The position numbers were made by a program, and so were the translations under genes. The notes under the pieces were generated by a model. The model saw nothing but the letters and a program-made list of their open reading frames with translations, made no database searches and was not told the DNA's origin. Below are positions 1-8,145 of a DNA stretch of 27,164 bases, piece by piece (the first letter of the stretch is position 1; every line of letters begins with the position of its first letter). This DNA comes from RGIG7378 sp964500525 (lineage in GTDB: Bacteria; Bacillota; Clostridia; RGIG7378): NCBI GenBank assembly GCA_964500525.1, contig CAZCOE010000022.1, positions 1 to 27,164 on the forward strand, given 5' to 3'.

Positions 1-8
1 GCTTTGCA

Positions 9-572
9 TTAATACTTGGTGTTGGATATCTCCTGAATCTCCAGACGGATTTCCTTCTCTATGCGCTGAATGTCTCTGCGTATGTCCTCCACAGTCTCCA
101 CATGGGGCTTGCGGTTCTGGTTGCCTCGATCATGTCTGTTCCTATGGAAATCGTTTTGGCTGCCCTTGTTCTGACCGGCCTGGTTCTTTTGCTGCCGGGG
201 CTGATTATTCTTCTGCTGGCCTCCCGGATTTCCCTGAGGCTGACTGTTGTTCTGCTGCTGATTCTTCTGCTGGTTTCCCTGAGGCTGGCTGTTGTTCTGC
301 TGGTTCTTCTGCTGATTCCCCTGGGACTGGTTTTTATTCTGTTGCTGATTTTTCTGTTGCTTTTCCTGGGGCTGGCCGTTGTTCTGCTGTGGTTTACGCT
401 GGTCTCCCTGGTTTCCCTGAGGCTGGCCGTTGTTCTGCTGAGCCTTGGGCTGATTCTTCTGCTGGCCGTTGCCTGAGTGATGCCTTCTGTGGTAGTTCTT
501 CTTGCCGGCATCCCCATGCATTTCCCCTGCTGAGTTTGCTCCGTTTGTGTTATTGGTGTTTACTTCACTCAT
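9..572 (-). CDS. Q/N-rich low-complexity protein with tandem repeats
   Basis: The family is not recognised. The 187-residue product is dominated by Gln, Asn, Gly, Pro and Lys. An N-terminal stretch (1-46) rich in Asn and then His/Arg is followed by five to six imperfect 14-17-residue repeats (about 47-133), each built around a core such as NNSQPQGNQQKNQQQ. A basic patch (about 141-156) and a charged C-terminal segment (about 158-182) with regular Ile/Leu spacing follow; the last is probably an amphipathic helix or short coiled coil. There is no signal peptide or membrane segment, so it is probably cytoplasmic and disordered. Its ATG overlaps the stop of the upstream gene (ATGA), and the ribosome binding site AAGGAG lies inside that gene, so translation is probably coupled. 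It is the last gene of the run visible in this window. RNA binding or condensate formation is speculation. The reading frame is convincing; the function is unknown. Confidence 0.8.
   Translation of the reverse strand: MSEVNTNNTNGANSAGEMHGDAGKKNYHRRHHSGNGQQKNQPKAQQNNGQPQGNQGDQRKPQQNNGQPQEKQQKNQQQNKNQSQGNQQKNQQNNSQPQGNQQKNQQQNNSQPQGNPGGQQKNNQPRQQKNQAGQNKGSQNDFHRNRHDRGNQNRKPHVETVEDIRRDIQRIEKEIRLEIQEISNTKY
174..434 (-). repeat. Tandem repeats of about 45 bp coding Q/N-rich units
   Basis: Residues 47-133 of the low-complexity protein are encoded by five to six imperfect in-frame repeats of about 42-51 bp. Unit boundaries fall at the Asn-Asn pairs (residues 47, 64, 93, 108 and 122, with a diverged unit at 79). 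Unit lengths differ by whole codons, so the frame is kept. Such an array could change copy number by replication slippage. Confidence 0.75.
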
Positions 573-1177
573 TTATTGTCATTTCTCCTTAGTAGGAATT
601 TCTCTCCATCATGGGTTTCGTACATTATATAGTCCCAATTGGGTGATTGGGTCACCTTAGCCTTTCCCAACCGGGCCAGATGTTCGCAGGCCAGCCGGGT
701 CAGCTCGCTCTTGGACAGCAGTCCATCCGTCAGCTTGTCATAAATCCTGTCTCTGTACATGTCCTCTGCCAGATCGTACAGTACAGGTTGTTTCCCCGGA
801 TTCTCATTGAGGTAGGACAATGTTCTGTCTGTGCCTGGCACCAGGCAAATGGGTCTGCAATACTGTCCCAGACGATACTTTGCCATTGGAATCACGCTGT
901 TTTGGAACAGTTCCGGCAGGGAATCCGGTGCGTTCACATCATTACTGACAAAGGCGCCCTCAGCAATATAGCAGGAATCGGGCACAACTTCAACAGCTGC
1001 CACCTGCCATCCCTCGCAATTGTATCCGGGACAGTCAGCAGGACTAAGGTATGCCTTGAGATAATGCCGGGTACAGCCATTGATTTCAACCAGGACGCAG
1101 TTCTCACCTACAGGTTCCATGCCCACCTGACGGTAGAACTCCAGCTCCGACTGCCTGACACAGGTGTACAGTGTCAT
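569..1177 (-). CDS. Hypothetical protein, 202 aa, coupled to AraC regulator
   Basis: The family is not recognised. The 202-residue protein lacks a signal peptide or membrane segment and looks soluble and cytoplasmic. The N-terminal half (about 1-110) has alternating hydrophobic segments suggesting a beta-rich fold; the C-terminal half (about 130-185) looks helical. The opening, LYTCVRQSELEFYRQVG, loosely recalls the start of small ADP-ribosyltransferase-like folds, but no catalytic signature could be placed, so this is not a functional call. The ATG overlaps the stop of the upstream AraC-type gene (ATGA), and its own stop overlaps the next start in the same way. This pattern implies translational coupling of three consecutive genes and roughly matched amounts of product. 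Confidence 0.75.
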   Translation of the reverse strand: MTLYTCVRQSELEFYRQVGMEPVGENCVLVEINGCTRHYLKAYLSPADCPGYNCEGWQVAAVEVVPDSCYIAEGAFVSNDVNAPDSLPELFQNSVIPMAKYRLGQYCRPICLVPGTDRTLSYLNENPGKQPVLYDLAEDMYRDRIYDKLTDGLLSKSELTRLACEHLARLGKAKVTQSPNWDYIMYETHDGEKFLLRRNDNK

Positions 1178-2040
1178 TGAGTACAGGACCTCCGGAATTC
1201 CAAGGGTGTCATGCTGGTAAATTTTCTGAACATTTCATTAAATCTCTGCTGGTTGGAGAACCCTACAGCAGCAGCAATATCCCGCACCTTCATATTTGTG
1301 GTTCTGAGCATTTCCTTGGCATTTTCAATGCGCACCTTGAGCAAATAGTTAATGGGGCTCAAGCCGGTCTCCTCCCGGAATACCCGGATAAAATAACTGG
1401 GGCTCAGAAAAACCCTGCCTGCTATAGTGGACAGATCCAGTTCTCTCTCGTAGTTGTTGCGGATGTAGTTCTCCGAGATTTTTATGAGCTCCTTAACCTT
1501 CTGTCCGCCTGCCCTGGATATGGTGTTCTGATACTCGGTTTTCAGGACCCGGGAAACCAGGATAAACAGTTCCTGCATCAACAGTCTCTGCATCTCATCT
1601 GACAGATCCTCATTGTTGTCTGCCTGTTCCTCGATGATTCGGTTCATGCAGGTGATAATGTCGTTCTTCTGTCTGACCTTAACGGAAATTGCCGGCTCAC
1701 CGTCTTCCTTGTTCACATAACCCAGGAATTCCTTGGCAGATTGGGACTCTACAGTGCTGCCAAAGTTGTCCGCAAAGGAGAAGTAAACCAGCACCAATTC
1801 GCAGGTGTTCCGGTCATCTGACAGGAATCTATGGGCAGCATGAGGTCTGATAACCACCAAATCGTTTGGGCCTACCTCGATGTTGCTTTTGCTAAACTCA
1901 AAAACGCCGGTGCCTGATTTCACATATACCATTTCAAAGGAATCGTGGGAGCCTCCATGACTCTTCTCTTCCTTTACGAACGCCTTGGTTACGGCGCTTA
2001 CCACGAAAGGCATGGCTGATGAGTTAATAACGTTCTCCAT
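1174..2040 (-). CDS. AraC-family transcriptional regulator with cupin sensor
   Basis: A two-domain regulator of 288 residues. The N-terminal part (about 20-110) reads as an AraC-type cupin, with a His/Gly-rich entry, the strand pattern around EMVYVKSGTGVFEF, and a GPNDLVVIRPHAAHRF segment typical of sugar-sensing members. The last 100 residues carry two helix-turn-helix motifs: LSTIAGRVFLSPSYFIRVF, then VRDIAAAVGFSNQQRFNEMF, ending in the usual TPLEFR. The frame stays open to a TTG at 2076. I prefer the ATG at 2040 because AGGA lies seven bases upstream of it. The gene directly follows the GH20 hexosaminidase gene, and its stop overlaps the next ATG. By analogy with other linked AraC/glycosidase pairs it probably senses an amino-sugar-containing ligand and controls this cluster; the ligand is inferred only from context. 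Confidence 0.9.
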   Translation of the reverse strand: MENVINSSAMPFVVSAVTKAFVKEEKSHGGSHDSFEMVYVKSGTGVFEFSKSNIEVGPNDLVVIRPHAAHRFLSDDRNTCELVLVYFSFADNFGSTVESQSAKEFLGYVNKEDGEPAISVKVRQKNDIITCMNRIIEEQADNNEDLSDEMQRLLMQELFILVSRVLKTEYQNTISRAGGQKVKELIKISENYIRNNYERELDLSTIAGRVFLSPSYFIRVFREETGLSPINYLLKVRIENAKEMLRTTNMKVRDIAAAVGFSNQQRFNEMFRKFTSMTPLEFRRSCTQ

Positions 2041-2072
2041 AGTGTTTTCCTGTGTCTCCTTTGTGTAAAAAA

Positions 2073-3959
2073 TCAATATACTCTTCCCAAGAGTTTTTCC
2101 TCTCCGAATCTCTTGACGTTGTCACAGTATCTGGCCAGAGCCCGCAGGCCCTCTACCAGGTCAAGACCTCTTGCCATGTAGTAATTCCAGCTTGACAACC
2201 TGTTGTTCTCGAACCATATCTTCTCGGCCTGCTGCAGGTCCCGCTCCGCCTGATCCGCCAGCTCCAGCAGGGGCAGCACGTCGGCCTTTGCCTCATCCCA
2301 GTACCTGTACTGCTGGCTCTTGAGAAGGGCAATCTTCATCATTGCAGTGAGGGTGCGGCGGATGTCGAACAGGAAGACTCCGTATGTCTGCTGGTTCCTG
2401 GTGGGCTTCAGGGATGAGAAGTAATCCAGGCTCTCGGTGAACAGATCCACCATGCCCTCGGTGGTCTTCTTAATCTCAGGCTCCATGTTTCTGAAGCAGG
2501 GAGCGTACATCTTGTTAAAGATATACATGCCCACATGGGTTATTTCATTGTAACTGTCATAGGTGTGGGGATCTGCATCCGGCTTCCTGCGGGAGAAGAT
2601 GGTCAGATCGTAGTCCATAAGCTTCATGAATCTGGCCACGTCCACATCGATGCCAAACATTATGGCGAAGAAGGATTCCACTCCATCTGCCAGGGAATAT
2701 GAACTGTTCACTGTCCATGAGAAGTTTGCGCCTGCATAGTTTCCAAACCAGTTCTCCTCTCTGAAGCACAGTCCGCCGTCGCCCCAGGATGACATAACCA
2801 TTCCCTTGGCCTCGGTGCCTGCCTGAAGTGCCATTTCCTTGGCGTTAAGCCACGCCAGCCTGTAATCCGGCAATGCCCTGTTGTAGGACATAGTTCCCGG
2901 TGAAACATAGAAGTCCTTTTTGCTGTCCTTGAGCTGCTGAATGCCCTTGTAGAAGCCTCTGGCAGCATAGTCCCAGAACACAAAGTCCACATTGGGTGAA
3001 ATGTCGTTGATTGCCTCGAAGGGCAGCTGGTGGTCTCCCCATACAGGAGTGAACATATCGGAATACATCATCGGCCTGATGCCTTTGCTCTCCAGATACT
3101 CGCACACAAACTTGTAGTGAGAGCAGTACAGCTCCGTCGCCTTTTCTCTGCCCAGAGTGCGGAAGTAATCTACTACCTCGTCTCCGCCTACGTGAATCCT
3201 GTCTATAGGGGCAAAGGTCTCAATAACCTCGTCCAGAATGTTCCTGACCATTTCACGGGTCTTGGGCAGCCGGGTATCCAGGGCGTTGGTGGTCTCTGCC
3301 TCTGGGTCATCCCCCTTATGAAGCATTACGTCGCTGAAGCAGGACAGTTTTCCGTTGCGGTCCCAATGGCCCAGAACATTAATAATGGGAATTATCTTTA
3401 CATAATAATCAGCTGCGTATCTGACCAGTTCCTTGAACTCGTCCTTGGAAACAGGATCCGTGTATTTGCCAGACTCAGGGACACTGTCGAACTGCATGCT
3501 GTCCTCAATGTAGGGCATATAGATATTGCCCTTGATGTACGCGATGCGTCGAACAATTGTCTTGAAGTCCTCCAATGTGGAGATAACACCTCTGGAAATA
3601 TCGTCGGAGAATGCCCTGTCGCACATGTCGGGCTTGTCCTGAATGCGGCACTCCTCAATATGGCCATGGTTAAGCTTGGCCAGCTGATCCAGGGTACAGG
3701 CAGCATAATATGCGCCTGCGGGAGAACCGGCACACACATCAATGGCAGCGGAATCCACAGCTATCACATACTCCTCAGGGCCATAGGCCTGGTCAAATGT
3801 GAGGTTAATAGTCTTGTGGCCCTTGGCTGCCAACAGTTCCGATGCCTTGGGCACCTCTGTAGAATAGAACTGGGACAATGCATAGTCTGCCAGTTTCACT
3901 GCAGCTCCACCCTCCTTGGGGTTGATGCTCTTGATTTGGGGTGTAGTTTTGGTGTTCAT
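2073..3959 (-). CDS. GH20 family beta-N-acetylhexosaminidase, cytoplasmic
   Basis: Probable glycoside hydrolase family 20 enzyme that removes terminal GlcNAc or GalNAc by substrate-assisted catalysis. Residues about 1-105 form the N-terminal alpha/beta domain usual in GH20. The barrel starts near 112 (CDRAFSDDISRG, then YIEDSMQF at 150-157). HVGGDE at 256-261 supplies the Asp260-Glu261 catalytic pair. A helical C-terminal region (about 480-628) follows. No signal peptide is visible, so it should act inside the cell on imported oligosaccharides. AGGAGG stands five bases before the ATG. It follows the isomerase-like gene by nine bases and precedes the AraC-type regulator, which suggests one amino-sugar module. 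The exact substrate (chitin, mucin, peptidoglycan or host glycan fragments) cannot be told. Confidence 0.88.
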   Translation of the reverse strand: MNTKTTPQIKSINPKEGGAAVKLADYALSQFYSTEVPKASELLAAKGHKTINLTFDQAYGPEEYVIAVDSAAIDVCAGSPAGAYYAACTLDQLAKLNHGHIEECRIQDKPDMCDRAFSDDISRGVISTLEDFKTIVRRIAYIKGNIYMPYIEDSMQFDSVPESGKYTDPVSKDEFKELVRYAADYYVKIIPIINVLGHWDRNGKLSCFSDVMLHKGDDPEAETTNALDTRLPKTREMVRNILDEVIETFAPIDRIHVGGDEVVDYFRTLGREKATELYCSHYKFVCEYLESKGIRPMMYSDMFTPVWGDHQLPFEAINDISPNVDFVFWDYAARGFYKGIQQLKDSKKDFYVSPGTMSYNRALPDYRLAWLNAKEMALQAGTEAKGMVMSSWGDGGLCFREENWFGNYAGANFSWTVNSSYSLADGVESFFAIMFGIDVDVARFMKLMDYDLTIFSRRKPDADPHTYDSYNEITHVGMYIFNKMYAPCFRNMEPEIKKTTEGMVDLFTESLDYFSSLKPTRNQQTYGVFLFDIRRTLTAMMKIALLKSQQYRYWDEAKADVLPLLELADQAERDLQQAEKIWFENNRLSSWNYYMARGLDLVEGLRALARYCDNVKRFGEEKLLGRVY

Positions 3960-3968
3960 GTGTTCCTC

Positions 3969-4859
3969 CTATTTCAGGCCGTCGTAGATGCAGCCTGTAT
4001 ATGTACAAAAATTCCTGATTGCCACGGCATGCTTGCCTTTGCAAACATTCATGGACATGGGATAAATACCTGCCTCCACTCTGGTCTCGATAGCCGGCCA
4101 CCTGCGGACTTGCATCCACAGATGAGGACCCAGAGATTTGGGTCCGTCAACCACCGGCACCTCGTAACAGAACAGGCGCAGATCTCCGTTGCGAACTGCA
4201 TACGAGAGTAGTGTAACAGTTTCTCCCGGCTTGGGCAATGGGCCATAGTAGTCTGAGAAGTTAAATAGCAGCATAAATTCGTCGGAAGGGTGCCTCATAA
4301 CGAATCTTCCCTTAGCTGCCATGCCGCACAGAGACTCCATGGCCTCCATGAGCTTATCGTATTTTACATATTTGGTTTCAAATCGGAATCCACGGCCGTG
4401 GAGATCGCTGTAGCCCACAACCTTCATGAGAAGGGCGGACTCTGTAAAATATCTGAATGCAGATGTGAAAATAAGGTCATCTACTGAACAGTTCTCTACA
4501 TATGTAAAGGTACATTCATTCAGGTTCAACTGGCCTGCAGCGGCCATGATGCCACGCTGTGCATGTCTGAACAGGAGGGCCTGTTCGTCGTCTCCCCGGA
4601 CGCTCCATAGGAGAACCGGAATCCTGGAGTCTGATAGTGCCTGGGCAACATAGATGGGGTTTCCCTCGTCCACATACATTACCATCAGGGCGTCAATACC
4701 CACAAGCTCATCCTCGCCGCAAGTCAAATGGATCTCGGCGTACCTGTAACTCATCTGTATGAGCTTGTCCACAATGGGCTCGGTGTTCCTGTCAGGGTAT
4801 GCACCCATAGGCAATTCCTTGGAGGAAATCATCAAGCCCAGCTTTAGTTTGGGTATCAT
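3969..4859 (-). CDS. Short sugar-isomerase-like protein (FucI/AraA-like), unassigned
   Basis: Not recognised with certainty. The 296-residue soluble protein shows features reminiscent of the L-fucose/L-arabinose isomerase superfamily. These are an N-terminal Rossmann-like segment ending in DALMVMYVDEG (56-66) and IPVLLWSVRGDDEQALLF (80-97), a RGIMAAAGQLN stretch (102-112), an MKVVGYSDLHGRGF stretch (145-158), and a C-terminal part with PGETVTLLSY (211-220) and CKGKHAVAI (273-281) resembling the isomerase C-terminal domain. True members have about 470-600 residues. Here the central region that normally carries the acidic metal ligands looks missing or very short, so activity is doubtful. The ATG starts one base after the telA stop, and GH20 begins nine bases after its end. 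A role in handling the sugar released by GH20, or in sensing it, is an inference from position. Confidence 0.6.
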   Translation of the reverse strand: MIPKLKLGLMISSKELPMGAYPDRNTEPIVDKLIQMSYRYAEIHLTCGEDELVGIDALMVMYVDEGNPIYVAQALSDSRIPVLLWSVRGDDEQALLFRHAQRGIMAAAGQLNLNECTFTYVENCSVDDLIFTSAFRYFTESALLMKVVGYSDLHGRGFRFETKYVKYDKLMEAMESLCGMAAKGRFVMRHPSDEFMLLFNFSDYYGPLPKPGETVTLLSYAVRNGDLRLFCYEVPVVDGPKSLGPHLWMQVRRWPAIETRVEAGIYPMSMNVCKGKHAVAIRNFCTYTGCIYDGLK

Positions 4860-4860
4860 T

Positions 4861-5943
4861 TTAGCCTTCGCTCTTCATCTCCAGCAGTTTATCCTTTAGT
4901 TCACCCTCAAGTCTCTGCAGTTCCTTGGAGGCCTCCATCCTGGCAGCGGCCCCCTGGGCCTGAATCTGCTTGACGGAGTCGATGGTCTCGATCAGGTTAG
5001 CATTGGTCTGATGTAATGTTTCGATATCGATGATTGCCCGCTCGCTCTCCCTGGCCACCTCAACGGTGCCCTCCTTGAGCAGCTCGCTGTTGTGCTTCAG
5101 CAGCTGATTGGTCATATCGGTCACGGCCTTCTGGGCCTCAACTGCCTTATTTACATTGGCCACACCCAGTCCGATTACAATCTGGCTCTTCCAGAGAGGA
5201 ATGGTGTTCAGAATCGAGGATTGAATCCGCTCAATAAGCTGACTGTCGTTGTTCTGAATCATACGGATCTGGGGACCCATTTGCAGTGAAACCAATCTGG
5301 TGAGAGACAGGTCGTGGACCTTCTTTTCAAACCTGTTGATCCTGGTTTCCAGGTCGCTGGCGTATTGAGCGTCGTCCTGGAGCCCCGACTCCTGAGCCTT
5401 GGCCTGGGCGGCAGGGAGTTCGTTCTCCCTGAGTTCCTTAATCTTGTCGTTGCCGGCGGCAATATACACTGTCAGGTTATGGAAGTAGTCCAGATTCTGC
5501 TGATACATGCCATCAAATGTGACCACATCCTGCATAAGCTGCTCCTTCTGCTCATTCAGGGCGGCAACTATGTTGTCCACATTGGTCTCAACGGTGTTGT
5601 ACTTGGCTGCGGTTTTCTCTACGCCTTTGCGGAAGCGGGAAAAGAAGGACTTCTTGCCTGCGGTCTTGTCAATTTCCTTTATCTCCACAACCAGTGATGA
5701 CAGCAGCTCTCCTATAGCCTCGGAGTCCTTGGTCTTTACCTTGTCCAGCATGTCATCGGAGAACTTGGAAATCTGACTCTGGGCATCAGCTCCGTAGGTC
5801 AGCACGTCCTCGATATTTTCCACGTTGATGGTCTCGGCAATAGCCTTGACCCGATCCTTATCCTCCTGTGTGAAGTTTGCGGTGATATCAATATTTTCCT
5901 GGGGTTCAACGTTTGTTACTTCGCTCTTTGTTACTTCGCTCAT
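4861..5943 (-). CDS. telA: TelA/KlaA/YceH-type toxic anion resistance family protein
   Basis: Full-length (360 aa) member of the TelA family (TelA/KlaA, known from tellurite-resistance loci and as a general stress protein in Bacillus). The sequence is nearly all helical and highly charged. A variable N-terminus (1-30) is followed by long coiled-coil-like stretches, with the family-typical segment around QKEQLMQDVVTFDGMYQQN, then LTRLVSLQMGPQIRMIQNND and IPLWKSQIVIGLGV in the middle. There is no membrane segment. It lies 34 bases after xpaC, with GGAGG before the ATG; xpaC-telA pairing is common in Firmicutes and supports both calls. The molecular function is not settled: TelA proteins are linked to resistance to tellurite, antibiotics and envelope stress rather than to a defined reaction. 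Its place beside an amidase and glycosidases favours an envelope role here. Confidence 0.93.
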   Translation of the reverse strand: MSEVTKSEVTNVEPQENIDITANFTQEDKDRVKAIAETINVENIEDVLTYGADAQSQISKFSDDMLDKVKTKDSEAIGELLSSLVVEIKEIDKTAGKKSFFSRFRKGVEKTAAKYNTVETNVDNIVAALNEQKEQLMQDVVTFDGMYQQNLDYFHNLTVYIAAGNDKIKELRENELPAAQAKAQESGLQDDAQYASDLETRINRFEKKVHDLSLTRLVSLQMGPQIRMIQNNDSQLIERIQSSILNTIPLWKSQIVIGLGVANVNKAVEAQKAVTDMTNQLLKHNSELLKEGTVEVARESERAIIDIETLHQTNANLIETIDSVKQIQAQGAAARMEASKELQRLEGELKDKLLEMKSEG

Positions 5944-5977
5944 GGGGTACCTCCGTTGCTATGAAGCCTGAATAAAT

Positions 5978-6568
5978 CTAGTTTTCCTCTTCCTTCAAAA
6001 CCTTTTCCAAAACCTTAAGTTCCTTGGCTGCTTCCAGTTTATCTGAATCTATAATGGATTGTAAGTGGGATTTGAATGCTCTGTCAACATCTTCCAACAA
6101 TATGTGGACATCATTCATATAATTCAAGGCGTCGTCGGTGCGGACCTTGTTCCGCTCCAGCTCCTCGTATTTTATCATCATCTTGTCCACAGTTGGAATA
6201 TAGTAGTCCAAAAAGCTCTCGGTTTTAAATGCGCGCTGGGGCTTTTTGTTAATTTCTGTAATAATCCTGTCACAGGTGGATGAAATGGATTTCAGTCGGT
6301 TGCGGAGCACATTGTTGGTGGTCTTTACGGCGTGCTCGTTCAGCTGGCGTATGCCGGACCTGCCGCTGCGGGAGATGCGCTTGACCTCCTCGCCTACCAT
6401 AAATACTGCCCTCTTCTTGGCGCCGTTGCCAAAGGCACCCAATCCCAAAATCAAGGACGCCCCCAGCAAAATACCTCCCAGCCAGTTTCCCAGCCACAGT
6501 CCTCCGGCGCAGGCAGCTCCTGCCGCCAGCAATCCGGCCAATATGCCTTTAAAATAATACCTGTTCAT
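5978..6568 (-). CDS. xpaC: XpaC-like membrane-anchored protein, partner of TelA
   Basis: A 196-residue protein resembling the XpaC family, named after hydrolysis of 5-bromo-4-chloroindolyl phosphate in Bacillus. Two hydrophobic, Gly/Ala-rich membrane segments lie near residues 8-26 and 28-46, giving a hairpin anchor. A basic cytoplasmic stretch and a helical domain of about 140 residues follow, including FLDYYIPTVDKMMIKYEEL, a segment typical of the family. GGAGG precedes the ATG by eight bases. The gene sits directly upstream of telA, the usual partner, and 44 bases after the amidase gene. No catalytic motif for a phosphatase is apparent, so the historical activity name should not be read as the true role. 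A scaffold with TelA in the envelope stress response is the best inference. Confidence 0.88.
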   Translation of the reverse strand: MNRYYFKGILAGLLAAGAACAGGLWLGNWLGGILLGASLILGLGAFGNGAKKRAVFMVGEEVKRISRSGRSGIRQLNEHAVKTTNNVLRNRLKSISSTCDRIITEINKKPQRAFKTESFLDYYIPTVDKMMIKYEELERNKVRTDDALNYMNDVHILLEDVDRAFKSHLQSIIDSDKLEAAKELKVLEKVLKEEEN

Positions 6569-6612
6569 GGACTATACCTCCAGCCATAGGCCGAAAATCA
6601 TGTTCGCTGCGG

Positions 6613-8142
6613 TTATTGTGCTGTGGTCTGCAAATACTCCAATACACCTGAGTAAATAGCCTGAGCCTCTTTCTCGACGTAGCTGTCGCTGATGAGGTTG
6701 TTCAGCTCGGCGCTGTTTGTCATGAAACCACACTCAATCAGAATGGCCGGCATCTCGGTTTCTCTGGTTACGCACCAGTTGTCAGCAACTACGCCCAGGC
6801 TCTTAGCACCTGTGGCGGCCACAAACTTGTTGTGAATGCAGTTTGCCAAAGTCTGTCCCTTGGCATATGCCTCCGTAGGCTTCATGTCCCTGACCGTTCC
6901 GTCGGTATCGTTGCCAAGGACCTTCTGGTAGTAGGTTGTTACACCGTTGAGGCTCAGATTGGCTGTATTTACATTCTGGTGAATGCTGACAAACAGATCT
7001 GCCTTCACCGCATTGGCCAGGTATGCTGTCTCAAACAGTCCGGGATAAATCTCGGAATCTCTGGTGGTATATACCTGATAGCCCTCCTGCCTCAGCAGCT
7101 CTGTAACTCTGTCAGCAATTGCCAGATTGAGCACTGCCTCTCTGACCAATACGCTGCTTCCCTCAGGGGTATAGCATGCGCCCCAGTCGATGCCGCCGTG
7201 CCCCGCATCTACGAACACAGTATTTATATTGTCCTGAGGCTTCTCATATGCAGAAATAATTGTCTGTTTGTATGTTCCATGGGCAGCAATCACGTATACC
7301 ATGGGCTTTTTGGAAACCAGAGTTATTGTCTTGTCTGTGCCGGAACCGGCAGTTACAGTGGCTGTCCAGTACCATTGGTCATCGATTATGTACTGACCGG
7401 GTGTCAGCAGGTTGTTGGGGTCCTTGAAGGTGATGGTATAGGTCAATCCGTCAGGACTGTAGGACTCGGTGTAATTCTTGGATGTTACCTTAAATCCCTT
7501 GGTCTGATTCTCAATAGTTACCAGATTCCACTGGGCGCTGGGAGTGTCGCAGGTGCCAAACAGAGTGAAAATCTTCCGGTTGTTAATATTGGAATAGGTG
7601 AAAATAGAGGTGAGCTCCATATGGTAATATGCGCCCTGATCCTCCACCGGCTTATAGCTGATGTCGCCTGAGGCCCAGGACTTGTCCATATAGTACTGAC
7701 TGCCGTTGTACATGATGTTGTAGCCCGATGAATCCTCGCTGACCAGGTTAAAGTTGGACCCATTCACCAGACGGTCCAGATCCGCATCCTGCCAGCTGAC
7801 GCTGCCGTTTACAACCTTGCGGATAAATACCTGGGAATCCGGCTTGCCCTCCACTGCATACAGAGTGCCCTGCTTCTTGCCATGCTGGGCGTCGGGCCTA
7901 TAGGAGGGAGCTGCAGGTGTAGGTGTTGCTGTATTGTCGGGAATTTCAGGTGTGTTATCGGCACTTGGAATAGGCGTGGGGGTGACATAGGTATATATAG
8001 GTGTGGGAGTTGGTTTGTTCTCCGGAGAGCCCTCTCCATCTGTAAATATGAGAATCCCCAACAGTAGAGTAATTGCTATTGCCAAACCCATAATGGCAAT
8101 GCTCATTTGATTTGTCATCTGAAATTTTTGTTTCTTAGCCAT
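6613..8142 (-). CDS. N-acetylmuramoyl-L-alanine amidase (Amidase_3), membrane-anchored
   Basis: Zinc amidase that cuts between MurNAc and L-Ala of peptidoglycan. Layout: one N-terminal membrane segment (about 13-33), a Thr/Pro-rich linker (40-80), a region of about 220 residues of unknown type, then Amidase_3 (about 307-505). The zinc and catalytic residues are all present: His315 in VDAGHGG, Glu335 in VREAVLNL, His388 in SIHQN and Glu470 in ILIECGFMTN. The anchor and linker place the enzyme outside the cell. AAGGA lies upstream of the ATG, three bases after the MBL hydrolase stop. The section from about 188 to 302 is clearly related to the equivalent part of the degenerate amidase encoded at 8742-10070. 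Roles could include cell separation, wall remodelling or sporulation. The enzyme class is sure; the physiological role is not. Confidence 0.95.
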   Translation of the reverse strand: MAKKQKFQMTNQMSIAIMGLAIAITLLLGILIFTDGEGSPENKPTPTPIYTYVTPTPIPSADNTPEIPDNTATPTPAAPSYRPDAQHGKKQGTLYAVEGKPDSQVFIRKVVNGSVSWQDADLDRLVNGSNFNLVSEDSSGYNIMYNGSQYYMDKSWASGDISYKPVEDQGAYYHMELTSIFTYSNINNRKIFTLFGTCDTPSAQWNLVTIENQTKGFKVTSKNYTESYSPDGLTYTITFKDPNNLLTPGQYIIDDQWYWTATVTAGSGTDKTITLVSKKPMVYVIAAHGTYKQTIISAYEKPQDNINTVFVDAGHGGIDWGACYTPEGSSVLVREAVLNLAIADRVTELLRQEGYQVYTTRDSEIYPGLFETAYLANAVKADLFVSIHQNVNTANLSLNGVTTYYQKVLGNDTDGTVRDMKPTEAYAKGQTLANCIHNKFVAATGAKSLGVVADNWCVTRETEMPAILIECGFMTNSAELNNLISDSYVEKEAQAIYSGVLEYLQTTAQ

Positions 8143-8145
8143 AAT

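Noticed and set aside
102..476. Plus-strand open frame rich in Leu and Val, looking like a membrane protein
   Set aside because: It is the antisense of the Q/N-rich repeat gene; Gln and Asn codons read backwards give Leu and Val. No ribosome binding site.
3030..4211. 393-codon plus-strand open frame opposite GH20 and the isomerase-like gene
   Set aside because: It spans two recognised genes on the other strand, including their junction, and has no family features. It is a composition shadow.
4861..6568. Tellurite-resistance mobile operon
   Set aside because: Only the widespread xpaC-telA pair is present. TerC/TerD-type genes and mobility genes are absent, so there is no sign of a transferred resistance island.
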